Positions 12,519 through 24,873 of a DNA stretch of 64,000 bases are shown here, in pieces. The stretch comes from Pochonia chlamydosporia 170 (lineage: Eukaryota; Ascomycota; Sordariomycetes; Hypocreales; Clavicipitaceae): contig NC_035796.1 of the NCBI RefSeq assembly GCF_001653235.2, positions 2,666,001 to 2,730,000 on the forward strand, given 5' to 3'. Made by a program: the position numbers and the translations under genes. The stretch's first letter is position 1. Each line of letters opens with the position of its first letter. The notes below the pieces were generated by a model. The model was not told the DNA's origin. It worked only from the letters and a program-made list of their open reading frames with translations, and did not search any database.

Positions 12519-12949
12519 GTCCTTAGATGTCTTCATTACATATCTAGGCCTGCAAAGTACACTATTGAACCAAAAATATGTATTGAACAAGGCTTACAGT
12601 AATCCATACCCATTGTAATGTATTGGAACCAAGTCTCAGCTCGTACGTAAAACGAGACAGAAGATTAAAATGAGAACGCCGCATTATTGTCTGTTATGCG
12701 TGTCCATGCGACTGCTATAGTAAGTCTGCCTGCACCGCATCACCCTGCAAATGTCCCAGGCTTGACTGCGCGCAAGTAAATAACGACACAGAGACTGCTA
12801 AAGGAATGTGTTATTCAACTATCTGTAAGGACTGACTAGGTTAAACTACGATATCATTAAAACAATGCATGCCCGCGAAATGAGTGGCCTCTACAACTCG
12901 CCACAGGTTCCTCACGACTCTATCTCCGGTCTCGAAGTCTGGTGACGAT
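12519..12949. other. Short intergenic stretch between convergent genes
   Basis: This is 430 bp between the stops of the HET gene and the minus-strand arylsulfotransferase-like gene. It is moderately A/T-rich and holds the 3' UTRs. No gene or repeat was recognised. Confidence 0.5.
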
Positions 12950-14747
12950 TTACAAGTCATCTCCGAGAGGAAATCTGAGGCGAACAAACTTGAGAAGACC
13001 GTATTCCTCCCAAAGTCCACCCTTCTTGAAGGTCTTCTGCTCCTCCACCTCCTCAACAAGCTTGACCTTGTGGGAAGTGTCCTTGGTCCGAGGCGGGAGT
13101 ATCTCCTGCTCCGTCTTGACGACAGCAGTGGAGATGAGTAGCTTGCCAGAAGCGTCAATGGCTTCTGCAGACACAGAAGTGAGCTTCTGATGGGGAACAA
13201 AGAGTTTGGTCTCAAAGCTGTTACGCTCGACTTCACCTAAGAAATGACGAGATCCAAACTCATCTGTTTCGGCGTAAAACCGCCAAACAGCAGTTTCAGT
13301 GTCGCCATTCCAAGAGACATAGACGGTCGTGCCCTTCTCACTCTCAAGAGAAACAATAGCAGGGTCTTCGCTAGGCAAACCAGTCCAGTTGTAGCGGAAA
13401 GCACGGTAGTTTTGGACCCCGTCACCAAGAACGCCAGAGTCCATGTAGGCGTGGAAGATGGGCGTTCCATCGCTGGTGAACTCAGTTACGGCACCTTCAG
13501 AACCCCATCCGACGAGCACGTTACCGCCCGGTAGGACTTGAGTGCTTCCCTGGGACTTGGACAACAGGTCGTCAGGTGGGAAGTAGGCACCGACAAGGTC
13601 AGCAGTCCAGGATTTGGTGTTGAGCTTCAAGATCTTTCCGCTGCTGGTTGGTGCAGTGTGGACTTCGGATCCGCCGCTGTGCTCAGTGCCATGGGCGCTG
13701 TTATCGTACAGGCTGATGATTTCGATGCCGTCTTCCTGGCTCAGCCAGCGGGCGTGGTGCTGGAAGCAGAACTTGGTGCCCTTGGCCATCTTGAAGTCGC
13801 TTCTGTTGCCGTTGAGGCGCCAGATGATGGAGCCATCTGTGCCGTTGATCTTGTGAACGGCGCAGGCGTCACGGGCAGAGATGAGGTAGTTTCCCTCGGC
13901 GTCCTTGTCGACGCTGTTGATGTGGAAGTAGTCCCATGCGTCAGAGGAGTTGTATCCGGAACCTGCCTGTCCAGGGTTGATTGGAAGAATAGCCTCTGAT
14001 TGGGAAGAGAATTAGACGTGGTGTTTATGAAAGGTATGGAATTAATTTTGCTCACCATCGGGAGTTACATGGTCCAGGCTAGACCACTCAAAGAGCAGTT
14101 TTCCGGTTGAGATATCAAGCTCTACGATGAGCAGTTAGCCTTGTATCGTTTAAAGAACTGTATTTTTAAGACGAACCTTGAATAATGGCATTCACAATCC
14201 ACTGCTGCTCTGGGCTCGCGCCCCATTTGGTCAAGTCTCGCGGCACAGGCTGATAGATCTGGATCAAGCCAGTTTCCCCATTCACGATATGAAACTCATG
14301 CTTGTCAACCAGCTTATGATTCCCAGCACGAAGTTCACGAACAGTCTCATAACGCTGGTCGACAAACGTAATGTGTCCATGGCCGTGTCCATATCCAGCA
14401 TTGTGGTCACCTTCAAAGCTGAACAGGATATCCTTGCCCTTCCAACGACCAGCCTGGAAATTGGTAGACCAGATGCTGAAAATGGAGTAGCCAGACCACA
14501 CCAGGTCACCATTGTCTCTGAAGATGTATGGCCCGGCCTGGCGAGGACCATGCTGCTCCGTCGGAGTATCAGGGAAGCCAGCGAATGGCGCGAGGAAGAG
14601 ATAGCCCTTCTCGACGGCATTTGTGGCCGGAATGGTGATGTTCAGACGAGGCGGTGCGAGGTCCGGACGAGATCTAAACTGCCAGTCTGCCGCGACGGGC
14701 GCCAACAGTGCTGCCGTGACGAGGCTAAGCGGAGAGCTTGCTTTCAT
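12950..14747 (-). CDS. Secreted arylsulfotransferase-like (ASST family) beta-propeller protein
   Basis: Three exons: 14177-14747, 14056-14121 and 12950-13995, with introns of 55 and 60 nt, giving 560 residues. The start gives a signal peptide (MKASSPLSLVTAALLAPVAA) and a mature start near DWQFRSRPDLAPP. The body matches the fungal ASST-type family: GPYIFRDNGDLVWSG, the His/Gly-rich GHGHGHITFVD, DKHEFHIVNGETGLI, DYFHINSVDKDAEGNYLIS, FCFQHHARW, STQVLPGGNVLVGWG. Such repeats suggest a six-bladed propeller. Bacterial family members move sulfate between phenols using a histidine; fungal ones are uncharacterised as far as I know, so substrate and even sulfotransferase activity are open. The His-rich segments are candidate active-site positions. 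Confidence 0.88.
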
Positions 14748-15586
14748 GGTGGTCGTTTGGGTCGGTTGCTGATCATGTCAGATTCCTGGGATCTCATTTC
14801 CTCGTTAAAGAATAGGTACATTCACCTTGATTCAGTACACGAGCCCTAAAGTCAACAGACTTGTTATTTCCTTCTAAGATCTGCCTGTAAGTTATTTTTT
14901 GAAGTTGTCGAGACTTTCGTCACAGTTGTTGGGATTGTTGAGTTTGGCACACCTTAGGACCCAATTTAGCCTTATATTGGGGCGATTACATGTGCTTCAA
15001 TCACGCAATAGCCACGAGGCATTAAGCAACCGACTTGACACCAATTGGCAAATTGGCCGTTGTCGGGGCCATCATTTTTACACATGGAGGCCGATGATCC
15101 GGAGTCATATTTGGGAAGAATTGCGTGCTCATGTGTGGGTGCCTGTGGCTGTTTGGTTGGTGGTTTGGATCCAGCTTCAATGTTGACAGCAACCAGGGTC
15201 AGTCCAGTTCCACCAAGAGTTGTGAATCGCCATGCCTAACAACGGACTGGATGGAACTAGTGCCCTGCCGCTTTTACTTGGCAGGGTAGGTTTTCTCTAG
15301 TCGAGAGTCTTTATTTAAGAGTTATTCGATGCAGACTGAATATTGTAGTATCTGTGTAAGTGTACTGTAGCAACCGATAGTTTGGCATGGCGTGGCGTCG
15401 TCACTGCCTGAGAGTACACAGTGTCTTTCTTTTGACTTAATATACTCCGTAGGGCCTGTAGTTTCGAAAAAAAAGAAGCATATAGTGATTAAAATTTAAT
15501 ATTTGTTAAAGGGTCTTGTTGATAACTGTGTAGCGGAACACTTTTTGTTGAGAACAAACTGCAATGGGATACAACATCAAATCTGA
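14748..15586. other. Intergenic stretch upstream of the ASST-like gene
   Basis: This holds the promoter side of the minus-strand ASST-like gene. Short open frames only (for example 14899-15186) without features. An A-run lies near 15466. No upstream exons of the kinase fragment at 15587 could be found here. Confidence 0.45.
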
Positions 15587-16111
15587 GTGCAAGCTAGTCA
15601 CCTCCCATACCGCTTGTCAATGCAAAGCTGTGATGTACTGTACGCAATGAGGGCGCCGGAAACCATCTTCACTGGCCATTTTGACCACAGAATTGACCTG
15701 TGGCGTGCTGGTTGCATAGTAAGTGTCGTGATCAAAAGTCACTTGTCGGTGATGCTGACTATCATGCAGATATATTCACTCATTTTTGCAGCCCGGCCAT
15801 TCCAGTACCTAGGAGATGATTCTGTGTTAGTCGCGCAGATGATTGGATTTGTCGAAGAACTCCCAGATCAGTGGAAGAACAAATGGGAAACGATGCCAAA
15901 GCGCAGCTCGCATTCTTCTGCCAATACACTCCCCGGCGATGGTGGTATCTCAGATCAGGCATTCAAACTTGAAACTAGGTTTCACGAGATCGTGAATGAC
16001 CCAGAGTTGATGCCTCTTTTGCCTGTTATTCGGGGGTTAATGCGATTTTTACCCTCCGATCGGCTGACCGCAGCTGAGGCACTGGAACTACTGGGCATGC
16101 CCGATATGTAG
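15587..16111 (+). pseudogene. C-terminal protein kinase fragment (SRPK-like)
   Basis: The readable part begins with MRAPETIFTGHFDHRIDLW (kinase subdomain VIII APE motif and the subdomain IX Asp-x-Trp), then GCI. A likely 51-nt intron (15719-15769) follows, which is in frame and stop-free, and then IYSLIFAARPF, ending with the subdomain XI pattern SDRLTAAEALELLGMP. The N-lobe, glycine loop, catalytic HRD and DFG motifs are all missing, and nothing upstream encodes them. The layout resembles the C-lobe of fungal SRPK-type kinases, which phosphorylate SR proteins. Without a catalytic core it cannot be a kinase, so it is most likely a remnant of a degraded or transposed copy; expression is unknown. 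Confidence 0.7.
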
Positions 16112-17114
16112 GCCATAGCCACATATCATGTTGAATTTATACGCGAGATTTGTTTTTCAGCGAAGGATACCATCAAGTTTGTAGACTTAGACACCAGGGA
16201 CGCGATCCAGAGTGTGATCCAGAATCATGAAGGTTGTCCAACATGGATGAGCTGTTAAATGGTTCGGCCTTGAAGGACAAACATTAGCAACAGCCTTTTC
16301 ATCTGCATTTGAATATGGTAGATGAGACCAGAAATCAGCAGGAAAATGAACCTGGCCATAGTTTAGAAGTACTTGGCTGCTGAAGCACCCCTTGTGAGGT
16401 CTTTTGAGCAGTCTGCCATCATCCAGTCCAATTGGCCATTGCTGCAGCATACTAGAAGCCTTTATTTTGCTTGTTTGCTATCCCCATGATAGCTGTGATA
16501 CCAGTGGTTAAATTGAACGACCTGCCGTACGAAAGAGCCGAATTTTTCCTTCTTTATAGTGATGTGTGCGGGCTTCCCTGTCATTGGACATTTGAAGCCA
16601 TCGGACACTCGAGGTCATCATCATCCGTCGTCGGATATCCGAGGTCGTCACTAGCTGCTTCCATCACATTTGGAAGATAATTAACGAAAGGCGGCATTGC
16701 AAGCAAATATCATGAAATAAATACTAATTGAGCAAGCTTTCTTAGGCAAGGATTTATTACTTGGCCAAAAATTAGCTGCGTCTCATTGTGTACCGCAAAA
16801 GCGGCGATGCTCAGACACCTGTCACTTCAACTCAATCTATCCACATTCAGGTTCCACACACACATTGATGCAGATGCAGAGTGCTCATCACGCCATCTGA
16901 TAGTTTCTCCTCCTCTTACACCAATCTGGTGAAGAATTTCCTCTTCACCTTGGGTGTCATCCTGGGCCATCGCTGGTCGAAAGTTGCCGACCAAATCTGC
17001 GACGTCCCGACCATTGTCTCACAATTTCAGCCCAACCTCACCTCACACTCTTCAACCTCACTTCACACAGCGTGGCAGCAAGTTGGTTTCCGTGAAGTAT
17101 ACACATCCGTTGAA
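16112..17114. other. Intergenic stretch, promoter side of MFS transporter
   Basis: An open frame runs from 16881 in frame into the MFS gene, but its first 78 codons look non-membrane and lack family similarity, so it was treated as 5' UTR. Simple TCATCATCATC and CGAGGTC repeats occur near 16614-16660. No other gene was recognised. Confidence 0.45.
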
Positions 17115-18946
17115 ATGACCTTGACGAGAGAAGACCAAGAAAATGGCATTCTCTGCCAGAATCCCCCCGATGAAGCCGTCCAACGACGCGAGGACCAACC
17201 GCTCTTACAAACTGCCATTCCAGAATGGAAACCTCCCCGAGGCTTCGTCTGGATTCAAATCGCCCTCATGAACAACGTATTCCTCAACGCATTCGACGGC
17301 ACCATCATGGCAGCAACATACGCCGTCATCAGCTCCGAATTCGATGCCACAAATAGCGCATCCTGGCTCACGACAGCATACCTCATCGCTTCTACGGCCG
17401 TCCAGCCTCTATACGGTCGCATTTCAGACATCTTTGGCCGACGAATCTGTTTCTTCGCCTCCACCATTCTATTTGGAGTTGGGAGTCTGGGCTGCGGACT
17501 CTCGGGCAGTATGGTGATGCTCATCGTTATGCGTGCGTTGACTGGAGTCGGCGGAGGCGGTCTGCACATTATGGCTACGATTGTTAATTCCGACCTCATT
17601 CCGTTTCGAAGACGTGGCATATATCAAGCTATGCAGAATGGTGTCTTTGGACTTGGCGCCATATGCGGAGCTTCATTGGGTGGGAATATTGCTGATAGAA
17701 TTGGCTGGCGGTGGTGTTTTCTTCTGCAGGTGCCGGTGTCTGTGTTTGCTCTCATCGTGGGTAGTCTTGTGGTTAGAGATCAGTCGTCTAGCATGTTGCT
17801 GTCTCTGGATGAGGGACTGCAAGTCATGTGGAAGAGGATCGACTTTTCTGGCGCCCTTGTCCTTGTTCTGGCTGTTTCCATTCAGTTGCTTGGTCTTGGT
17901 CTGGGTGGTAACTTGTTGCCCTGGGGGAGTCCGTGGGTCATTGGTTCTTTAGTTGGGAGCTTGATACTCTTTGCTGTGTTTGTGGTCGTCGAAGGAAAGA
18001 CGTCTGCTATTCCAATGATTCCGCTTCGGATGTTAAAGGGCCGATTGCCTGTTGCGACGCAAATATCCAATGCTTGTGCCGGATGCGCAGCTTACGGCGT
18101 ATGAACATGCAACCTTCAGCCTGGTTTATGGCTACTAACTTGGCACAGTTTTTATTCATGGTACCGCTATTCTTCCAGGTTGTTCTGCTAGAGTCAGCTT
18201 CCAAAGCCGGTGCTCGTCTGGTCATCCCGTCGCTTGCAACACCAATTGGTGCTGTAATCGCAGGAGTCGTCATGTCCCGATACGGCAAACTCATTCCAAT
18301 GATGCGGATAGGGTCTATACTCATGGCGGTGGGAAATGCCCTTGTGTTTTCTCTACGATTTGTCGATTCGAATTGGAAGTACTTTGCGTACATTTTCCCT
18401 ACCAACTTGGGCCAAGGCGTTGTGTATCCATCCATCCTATTCACCTCACTGGCTTCATTTGAGCATGAAGGTATATCTACACCTTCCACAAACCTTGCAC
18501 TTGATCTCTTTTGCTCATAATTCCTTCAGATCACGCAGTTTCGACATCTACAGTCTACTTGCTTCGCTCGCTCGGTGGCGTTTGGGGAGTGTCCATCACC
18601 TCTGCCATCGTGCAAACTTCGCTCAGCGTCCGTCTTCCGGATGCTTTGGGCGGGATACCAGATAAATGGAGAGTACGCCCCATTTTTTAGAAGTCTTCAT
18701 TCTTTCCGTTTATGTATATGAGTGTATCTCAAGCTGACTGAACATGTGTGTAAAAAACAGATTATAGATCAGATCAGGCATTCGGCGTCTAGTGTACATA
18801 ACCTGCCGCCGGAGATTCAAACGCAGGTTCGACTCGTTTACTATGATGGTATTCGCTACGCTTTTGCTGCATGCACAATTGTGTCTCTTATTGGAGTGGT
18901 GGCAGCCTTTGTGGCTACGGCTTCTAAACTGCGAAGCACCCATTAA
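17115..18946 (+). CDS. MFS transporter, DHA2 type, vacuolar basic amino acid permease (Vba)-like
   Basis: Four exons: 17115-18098, 18149-18470, 18530-18672 and 18761-18946, with introns of 50, 59 and 88 nt, giving 544 residues. After a hydrophilic N-terminus come TM1 with the FLNAFDGTIMAATY motif, WLTTAYLIASTAVQPLYGRISDIFGRR (the MFS loop 2-3 signature), then RALTGVGGGGLHIMATIVNSDLIPFRRRG. The second half includes FLFMVPLFFQVVLLESASKAG. The C-terminal VRLVYYDGIRYAFAACT segment is typical of the Vba1/Vba2 group. Family members move basic amino acids into the vacuole or export drugs, using a proton gradient. The substrate cannot be read from sequence. The first Met of the open frame (16881) was rejected in favour of 17115 because only the shorter protein starts like its family. 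A second MFS gene lies 1 kb downstream on the same strand. Confidence 0.88.
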
Positions 18947-19942
18947 CATGGTAAGCATGGACTGACTGAGCTGAGGCATTTATGCTGGCAAACGACGGAG
19001 TATCGCAGAGCCCAGCTATTAGCAGTAAGGTTATCTACGGTGCACCGTCTGTGGAGGACGCGGAGATGTCAAAATTGCTAGAGCGTAATATAGAGTAAAG
19101 TGGTTGAGTGTATTCGGTTGGATGTAGGCACATAGCACTCGACTACCCAGCCACCACGTACGTCGAGACGCAGTTATACACTGGGATATGTTAGTGTACT
19201 ATGATATCTTGTATTAATATGTATTGCTACATTAGACCATATACTCTTCTGTGTTAGCGTATACCAGCTGTGGGCAGGAGAGGTGTCCATTGCACATAGA
19301 CAAAAGACAACTGGCTGATCGTGTCGAACAGCAAGTCCTTCTGACACATGAAATATTGTTCCTTACTCTGTCTTATTGGCTGTATGACTGGATAATATCA
19401 AATAATTCTCTCCGCAATCGGCACTTACGGCGTGTTTCCGTCTGTGTGGAAACCACTCACCATCGTGGTTGGCGATGACGAGCTTTCGGCTGCGATTGTA
19501 CAATACCCCTGGACCCGGTCGTCCCTCACTCTGGCTTGAGGCACACATCAACATGCACCTGCAAGAGTGAAAGTACTGACTATGAACAGGGGAAGACAGT
19601 CAAAAGTAATAAATGTTAGGGAAATACAATGGCAACTACCTCTGCACAATCTGCTCTTTCATGTGGTATTAGTTAGGATCAAGCCACACATTGCGAAGCT
19701 GCGGTGTATGATGACGAATTGCAATATTCCATACTATTGACGTATGCATCAGAGTAACCAACATGGCAAGCCGAGTATCAGTAGCAGAAGTATGGTACGT
19801 ATGGAAGGTTGTCCTGGAATGTCATGGTGTTGTGCCTGATATACCACTGTAGCCGCTGCTGGATCTGATTTTGGAAACAACGACCGAAATCCAACACCTT
19901 CTGCTATCAAATTATTCTGATACAATTTTTGCAACTCTCAAA
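18947..19942. other. Intergenic stretch between two same-strand MFS genes
   Basis: About 1 kb holding the terminator region of the first MFS gene and the promoter of the second. Only short open frames on both strands. The frequently dispersed motif ACGGAGTA occurs near 18995. An in-frame upstream Met for the second MFS gene lies at 19871. Confidence 0.45.
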
Positions 19943-21938
19943 ATGAAGAACAACGTCCAACAAAAGCCCCTTCAGACCGATTCCTCGGCCACAACGAGCT
20001 CTGCACCCAGTGAAATTGCAGAATCCAACTTTGACGACCTCCCACCCTCGACCGGCCATCAATATGGCTCCGTAGAACCACACGTCTTCACGAACCCAGT
20101 CCGCGCCGACTATTGGAGGAACATCTACGAAAATGCAAAGTACGAGTGCAGACACAGGTTCGATCCGTCGTTCCAGTGGTCTCCTCAGGGTGAAGTTATC
20201 GTCAAAAGGAAAGTAATTCACTTTACTTGACTCCACAACTACAAGATGAGTTTTTTGAAATTTCTCTGGTGCTGACTTTTCCCACTTTCACACAGCTCGA
20301 TTGGCGCATCATGCTCTGGGTGTGGGTGATGTTTTCTTCGCTCGACCTTGTTCGTAGAAACATCAACCGCGCCGTGTCGGACTCCCTGCTTGCAGACCTC
20401 AAGGTCAATACAAATGACTATAATACCGGGCAGACCATCTATCTGGTCTGCTTTCTGGCCGCTGAGCTTCCCGGTGGGTTGATCAGTAAGAGGGTCGGTC
20501 CGTTTCGGTATACGCCCACGGTGATTATTCTGTGGGGAGGTCTTTGTATGGCTCAGGCGGCGATGCATGCTCGTTGGAGTTTTTGGCTGCTACGGGGTTT
20601 ACTTGGCTTTGCACAGGGCGGTTTCATCCCTGAAATGGTATGTGCCACTGCTTTATCTTTCGTGATGTGGACTATTCCGCTGACATTGGTGACAAGGTAC
20701 TGTATCTGTCGTACTTTTACAAGAGCAACGAACTCCCGTTTCGCCTCAGCCTCTTCTATACGGTTATCCCGTTGACTCAGATTTATGGCAGTCTTCTGGC
20801 CGGTGGTCTACTAGAGATGCGTGGTCTTCAGGGCTTAGCTGGCTGGCGGTGGTTGTATGTTCAACATCCAGTAACAGTGATTTTGGCATTGACTCACAGT
20901 CTCTAGGTTTCTTGTTGAGGGTCTCATTTGCGTAATCATCGGCTTCATCTCTTACTTTGTCATGGCGCCTTCCATCACTGAGCCTGCCTCCGCATTCAAA
21001 AGGGCTGACGGTACCAACAAATGGTGGACCGAAGAGGAAGAAAAGATTCTTGTCAATCGTCTTTTGCGCGACGACCCAACAAAGGGTGACATGAACAACA
21101 GGACCGCTGTATCAGCGCGAGGCATGTGGGAGGCTCTCACTACATATGATTTGTGGCCAATCTTCATTGTGAGTCGTATAAGCGCAGTGTTCTACATGCA
21201 TCCATCGCTGACCGCAACCGCAGCTGGGCATTTTTGTCTGGATTCCTTTCCAGCCCACTGCAAATTATCTGTCATTGACGCTGCGTAATCTTGGATATAC
21301 GGTATTTGAGTCCAACCTGCTCGCCATTCCTGGATATGCTCTCTTTGCAATCAATGTACGTTTCTACCTACGTACAAAGCCAAAAGTATCTGCTAACCGA
21401 AACAGACGGTTGCGTTGGGCTGGCTCTCTGAAAGATTCAACGAGAGACTGCTCATCGCCGCCGGAAGCAATATTTGGATGCTCCCATTCTTCATTGGCCT
21501 CATCTGCATCAAACCAGATGCCAACCCGTGGGTTCGCTACGCCCTGCTCACCGGAATCAATGGCATCCCGTACACCCACTCCATCATAGTCGGTTTGGTA
21601 AGCCGCAATGCAAAGGCAGTTGGACGCCGGGCCGTGGCCGCTGCAGTATACAACATGACGTACCAAGTTGGAAGTATTGCAGCGGTGAATATCTACCGCG
21701 ACGGGGACAAGCCATACTGTAAGTTTAGTGTATGTCCTTGAAGAGAAATAATGCTAACCACGTTCCAATAGACTACAAAGCCAACAAGGGGCTTGTGGGA
21801 TTGTGCGTCTTTAATATCCTGCTGTTTGTCCTGGCGAAGGTGTACTACGTGTGGCGGAACCGCGTGATTGTCAGACAGCATGCTGAAACACCTGAAAGCG
21901 AAAAGTCCCGAATGGTAGATGCGCGATTTACTCACTAA
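19943..21938 (+). CDS. MFS transporter, allantoate/anion:cation symporter family (Dal5-like)
   Basis: Seven exons: 19943-20212, 20296-20637, 20697-20854, 20907-21168, 21224-21355, 21406-21718 and 21772-21938. Introns are 50-83 nt and all phases close, giving 547 residues. The N-terminal hydrophilic region ends WSPQGEVIVKRK, then LDWRIMLWVWVMFSSLDLVRRNINRA with the Dal5-type TM1. NDYNTGQTIYLVCFLAAELPGGLISKRVGP is the loop 2-3 region. A central loop holds TNKWWTEEEEKILVNRLLRDDP, the hallmark W(T)E(E)E..I..NR(I/L)LRDDP of this group. Members carry allantoate, nicotinate, pantothenate, biotin or small peptides. The substrate is undetermined. A Met at 19871 would add 24 residues; 19943 was chosen because the added part shows no family features. 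Confidence 0.9.
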
Positions 21939-22633
21939 ATATGGGTGAAGAGTGACACTTGAGATTGTTTCGCACTTTCAGGTGGTGGTTGTGGTCATGA
22001 CAGTACTCTCGATGTGGTATCCAGTTGAAGCAGTAGCTGGCAGCGCGGCGACGTAACTGAGCGGGAGAGGGAGACAAGAACGTAGATAGTTGGCAAATTG
22101 TGTAGGCAGTGTTTGCTGCACCGAGGTCAAGTTCGATTTAGAAAATTATATGATCCTTTCTGCGAGCCAAGATTTGAGAATTATGATTGCGCATGATTGC
22201 AGCTGTGTCATGATGTATATGAAGCCGAAGGAGTTTGGTAGTCCAAACATGCAGATTTATCCTCGATAACTGCTCCGGTAGATACCAGATTAATTTCCAG
22301 AAAGTCAGCTGAAAATTCCGAAATCACCTGATTGATGGTGTAGTTGACATGCCAAAGTACAATGCGGCAGAGAAGCCCCAGGCGCCCGCCAGACTGCTTG
22401 AAGAACACGCAAGTTCGGCGGTGATGATGGTCAACGTTCATTTCAAATTGTTCGGTTAGCCTCTCAGCTTACCGCAATCTATAGATTTCTTCGTATGCAA
22501 CTCCAGTGACCCAAAAAAAGAAGATAACTATGGATGCAGACTTGGCTGGGACATTGGTCAATTCATGCGGTGCAATTGAGGTAATTTTGGTAATGTTCCT
22601 TAAGGTTTATTTGTGGCTGACTCCCCAACCGAG
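21939..22633. other. Intergenic stretch before tRNA-Ser
   Basis: 3' flank of the Dal5-like gene and 5' flank of the tRNA. The only open frame of note (minus, 22208-22441) has no recognisable content. Confidence 0.5.
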
Positions 22634-22733
22634 GACAGAGTGCCGGAGTGGTTAACGGGAAAGACTTGAATCCCTCACATGATTCAGCAATCTTTTGACT
22701 TAGGTCGCGCAGGTTCGAATCCTGTCTCTGTCG
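22634..22733 (+). tRNA. tRNA-Ser (anticodon UGA) with 19-nt intron
   Basis: The acceptor stem GACAGAG (22634-22640) pairs with CTCTGTC (22726-22732), followed by discriminator G. The D stem CCG/CGG encloses GAGTGGTTAA. The anticodon stem AAAGA/TCTTT holds loop CT-TGA-AA with U33 and anticodon TGA at 22667-22669. A 19-nt intron (22671-22689) interrupts the loop one base after the anticodon, the usual eukaryotic position. A long variable arm (GAC/GTC) identifies a class II tRNA, as expected for serine. The T arm GCAGG-TTCGAAT-CCTGT contains the Pol III B box GGTTCGAATCC (22712-22722). It decodes UCA and wobble codons. Confidence 0.95.
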
Positions 22734-22736
22734 CCA

Positions 22737-22744
22737 TTTTTTTT
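22737..22744 (+). terminator. Pol III T-run terminator of tRNA-Ser
   Basis: A run of eight T residues starts three bases after the mature tRNA 3' end and is followed by a second T-run after CTC. This is the standard RNA polymerase III stop signal. Confidence 0.85.
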
Positions 22745-24873
22745 CTCTTTTTTGCGTACCGTTCAACTATTTATTTTTGATGTGGGGTAGCGGTATCATT
22801 TTGTGGATGTCACGTTTTTATTTTTATTGGCCAATTAATTAATCTGTTGTGCTCACGGCATTCTTGATGTCTCGTCATGCATGGTGATGAACCTTGAAGC
22901 CAATATGCACACTGCACTGTGGAGTTCATACACCACTCGGCATCTGTGAAAGTCAAGAGGCACACGAGGCTTACCTTTGCAGCTTTTGAAACTCCATTTG
23001 CCGCGAACCTACGAACCTAAAGTTGCTGGTGGTGAAATATTGAGTGTGCCTCTGCCAACGGAGCCATGGTGGCCGACAAAGTGAAGCGTCAAGATGACAA
23101 CAATCAATGTGTCCAGTCATCTCGCCTGTCTCACAAAACCAAGGTAGACGTGTATTTCTGCGCCTTTACATCATTGTGTGACCAAGTCAGCGGCCTTGTG
23201 CCCGGAGACCAAGCACACGACTCCGAAAGATCTAAATCTCTAGATACAGCCACCCTAGAGCCCTAGAGCACACTGTGACGCGACTGTTGTTGCAGGAAGA
23301 GTCAGCGATATGCGTCAGGAAGGCCCTCCAGGGTGGGAACGATGACCACTGAACTGGTGTTGGAAGCACAGTTCATCCTATCGAGGTTCTACAACAAGAT
23401 GTGCCATCTGACGATGGAGCCAGTGAGTGGTCGTGATGACACGCATGTTGGCTCCAGTGATGTGCATGTTACTAGCATTTCTGCACCCACATACGAAGTA
23501 GGCTAAGGCTAAGACTTGTAATGCATGACAAAATTATGCATCACGATGCGGCGATGCGCGAATGTGATACAAATTGGATGGGACTGTTTTACTCTGTCCT
23601 CCGTAGAGCGTTGAGAAAACGAAGCCGGTGAGGCCAACTGAATGATGCAAATGAGATGAGCCTGCTCTTAGCCATGTGTTCGCTCCTTCCTCGGGGAATG
23701 ATGAACTGCTGGCGGCAAGGCGTGAACGGAACTTGACATTGAACCTCTGGGACACGCCCCCATGCCGATGGTCGGGCAACGCAGCCACTTCTCTTGGAGA
23801 AAATTGAAGGCAAATGGTGTCTGGTCTCAACTGGTCTGCTTCGGCGGAGAGTTCGAAAGCTCCAGCCCGAAATCCCAAGAGAACAGGCCTGGGAGGGACA
23901 GCATGCACTGACCATTGACCCTTCAAAGCGCCAGGCCGACCGGCAGTTGAACTGACCAGACCAGACTGCAAATGTGGCCGAGTCGACGGATACCGACATA
24001 GACATGGCAGTCCATGCAGAAGAATACCAGAGCCAACTTGGTTACTCACCACCCTGTTGTGCTGACTCCATCTGTTGGCTCAGGCGACGGGCAGAACGAA
24101 GGGCAGAACCGAGTCCTCGCACAGCCGCAGATATCCTTGCGGCGCAGAACAAAGAAAAACGTTGAACGATGGAGTTATGTGGGTGTCAGACAAAGAGAGT
24201 CATCTGTCAGGAAGTCTCAGCCCTGTTGGTGCAGCGTGGCTTAATGATGGCTTTTACTCAAGACGATCAATTTGATACGATGAGATTCCATGTCCCCACT
24301 CTGATGCTCACCAGACCTGGTCAGCCCACGTTCCAAGTTGACCTTGACTGACGGATGCTCGCTCACATTGATGGACTTGACGAGATATGCATGTCCATGG
24401 CCGCTGAGGCCGAAGACCGAAGATGGAACTTGGTGAACTGTCCACTGTGCGACACTGACCCGCCTCATTTGATTCTTCCAACTTTTTTCCTCTTTTGATG
24501 TGTAACCAAAGCTTCCACCAGACACCAGACAGCACCTGAGAGCTGACAAAGTCGACCAAAGCTGACCCCTCCTCCAGCCATCCCAATAAACACCCCCCCT
24601 CCACTCCTCTGTCCCCCAACAGCCCTGTTTCGTCATCATCACTTGCCCTCCCCGCTCCCACCCGTATTCCGATAATTTTCACTGTGCGTCGTCTTTTCTT
24701 TGCCTAAAGTGCCCAGAGAGACCTGACACTCTCACTTTGTGGTTGTGGTACTCTTTGCGCTTTGTTCCGCGACATCCTTTGTGTCGATATCATCTCCTGG
24801 ACCAAACTCTAAACTCAGGCGCCTCACAAACGGGACGACGGGTCGGTCCGCCTCCCCTCCTTTCACAAAAGCC
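22745..24873. other. 2.1-kb intergenic stretch, promoter side of DUF3824 gene
   Basis: Many overlapping short open frames on both strands without recognisable domains (for example minus 23534-24052 and 24241-24642). The last 350 bp before 24874 is strongly C/T-rich on the plus strand (for example CCCCCCCTCCACTCC near 24593), as often seen in promoters and 5' leaders of highly expressed fungal genes. No RNA gene was seen. Confidence 0.45.

Noticed and set aside
13538..13999. 153-codon plus-strand frame within the ASST-like gene
   Set aside because: Antisense shadow of a well-supported secreted protein.
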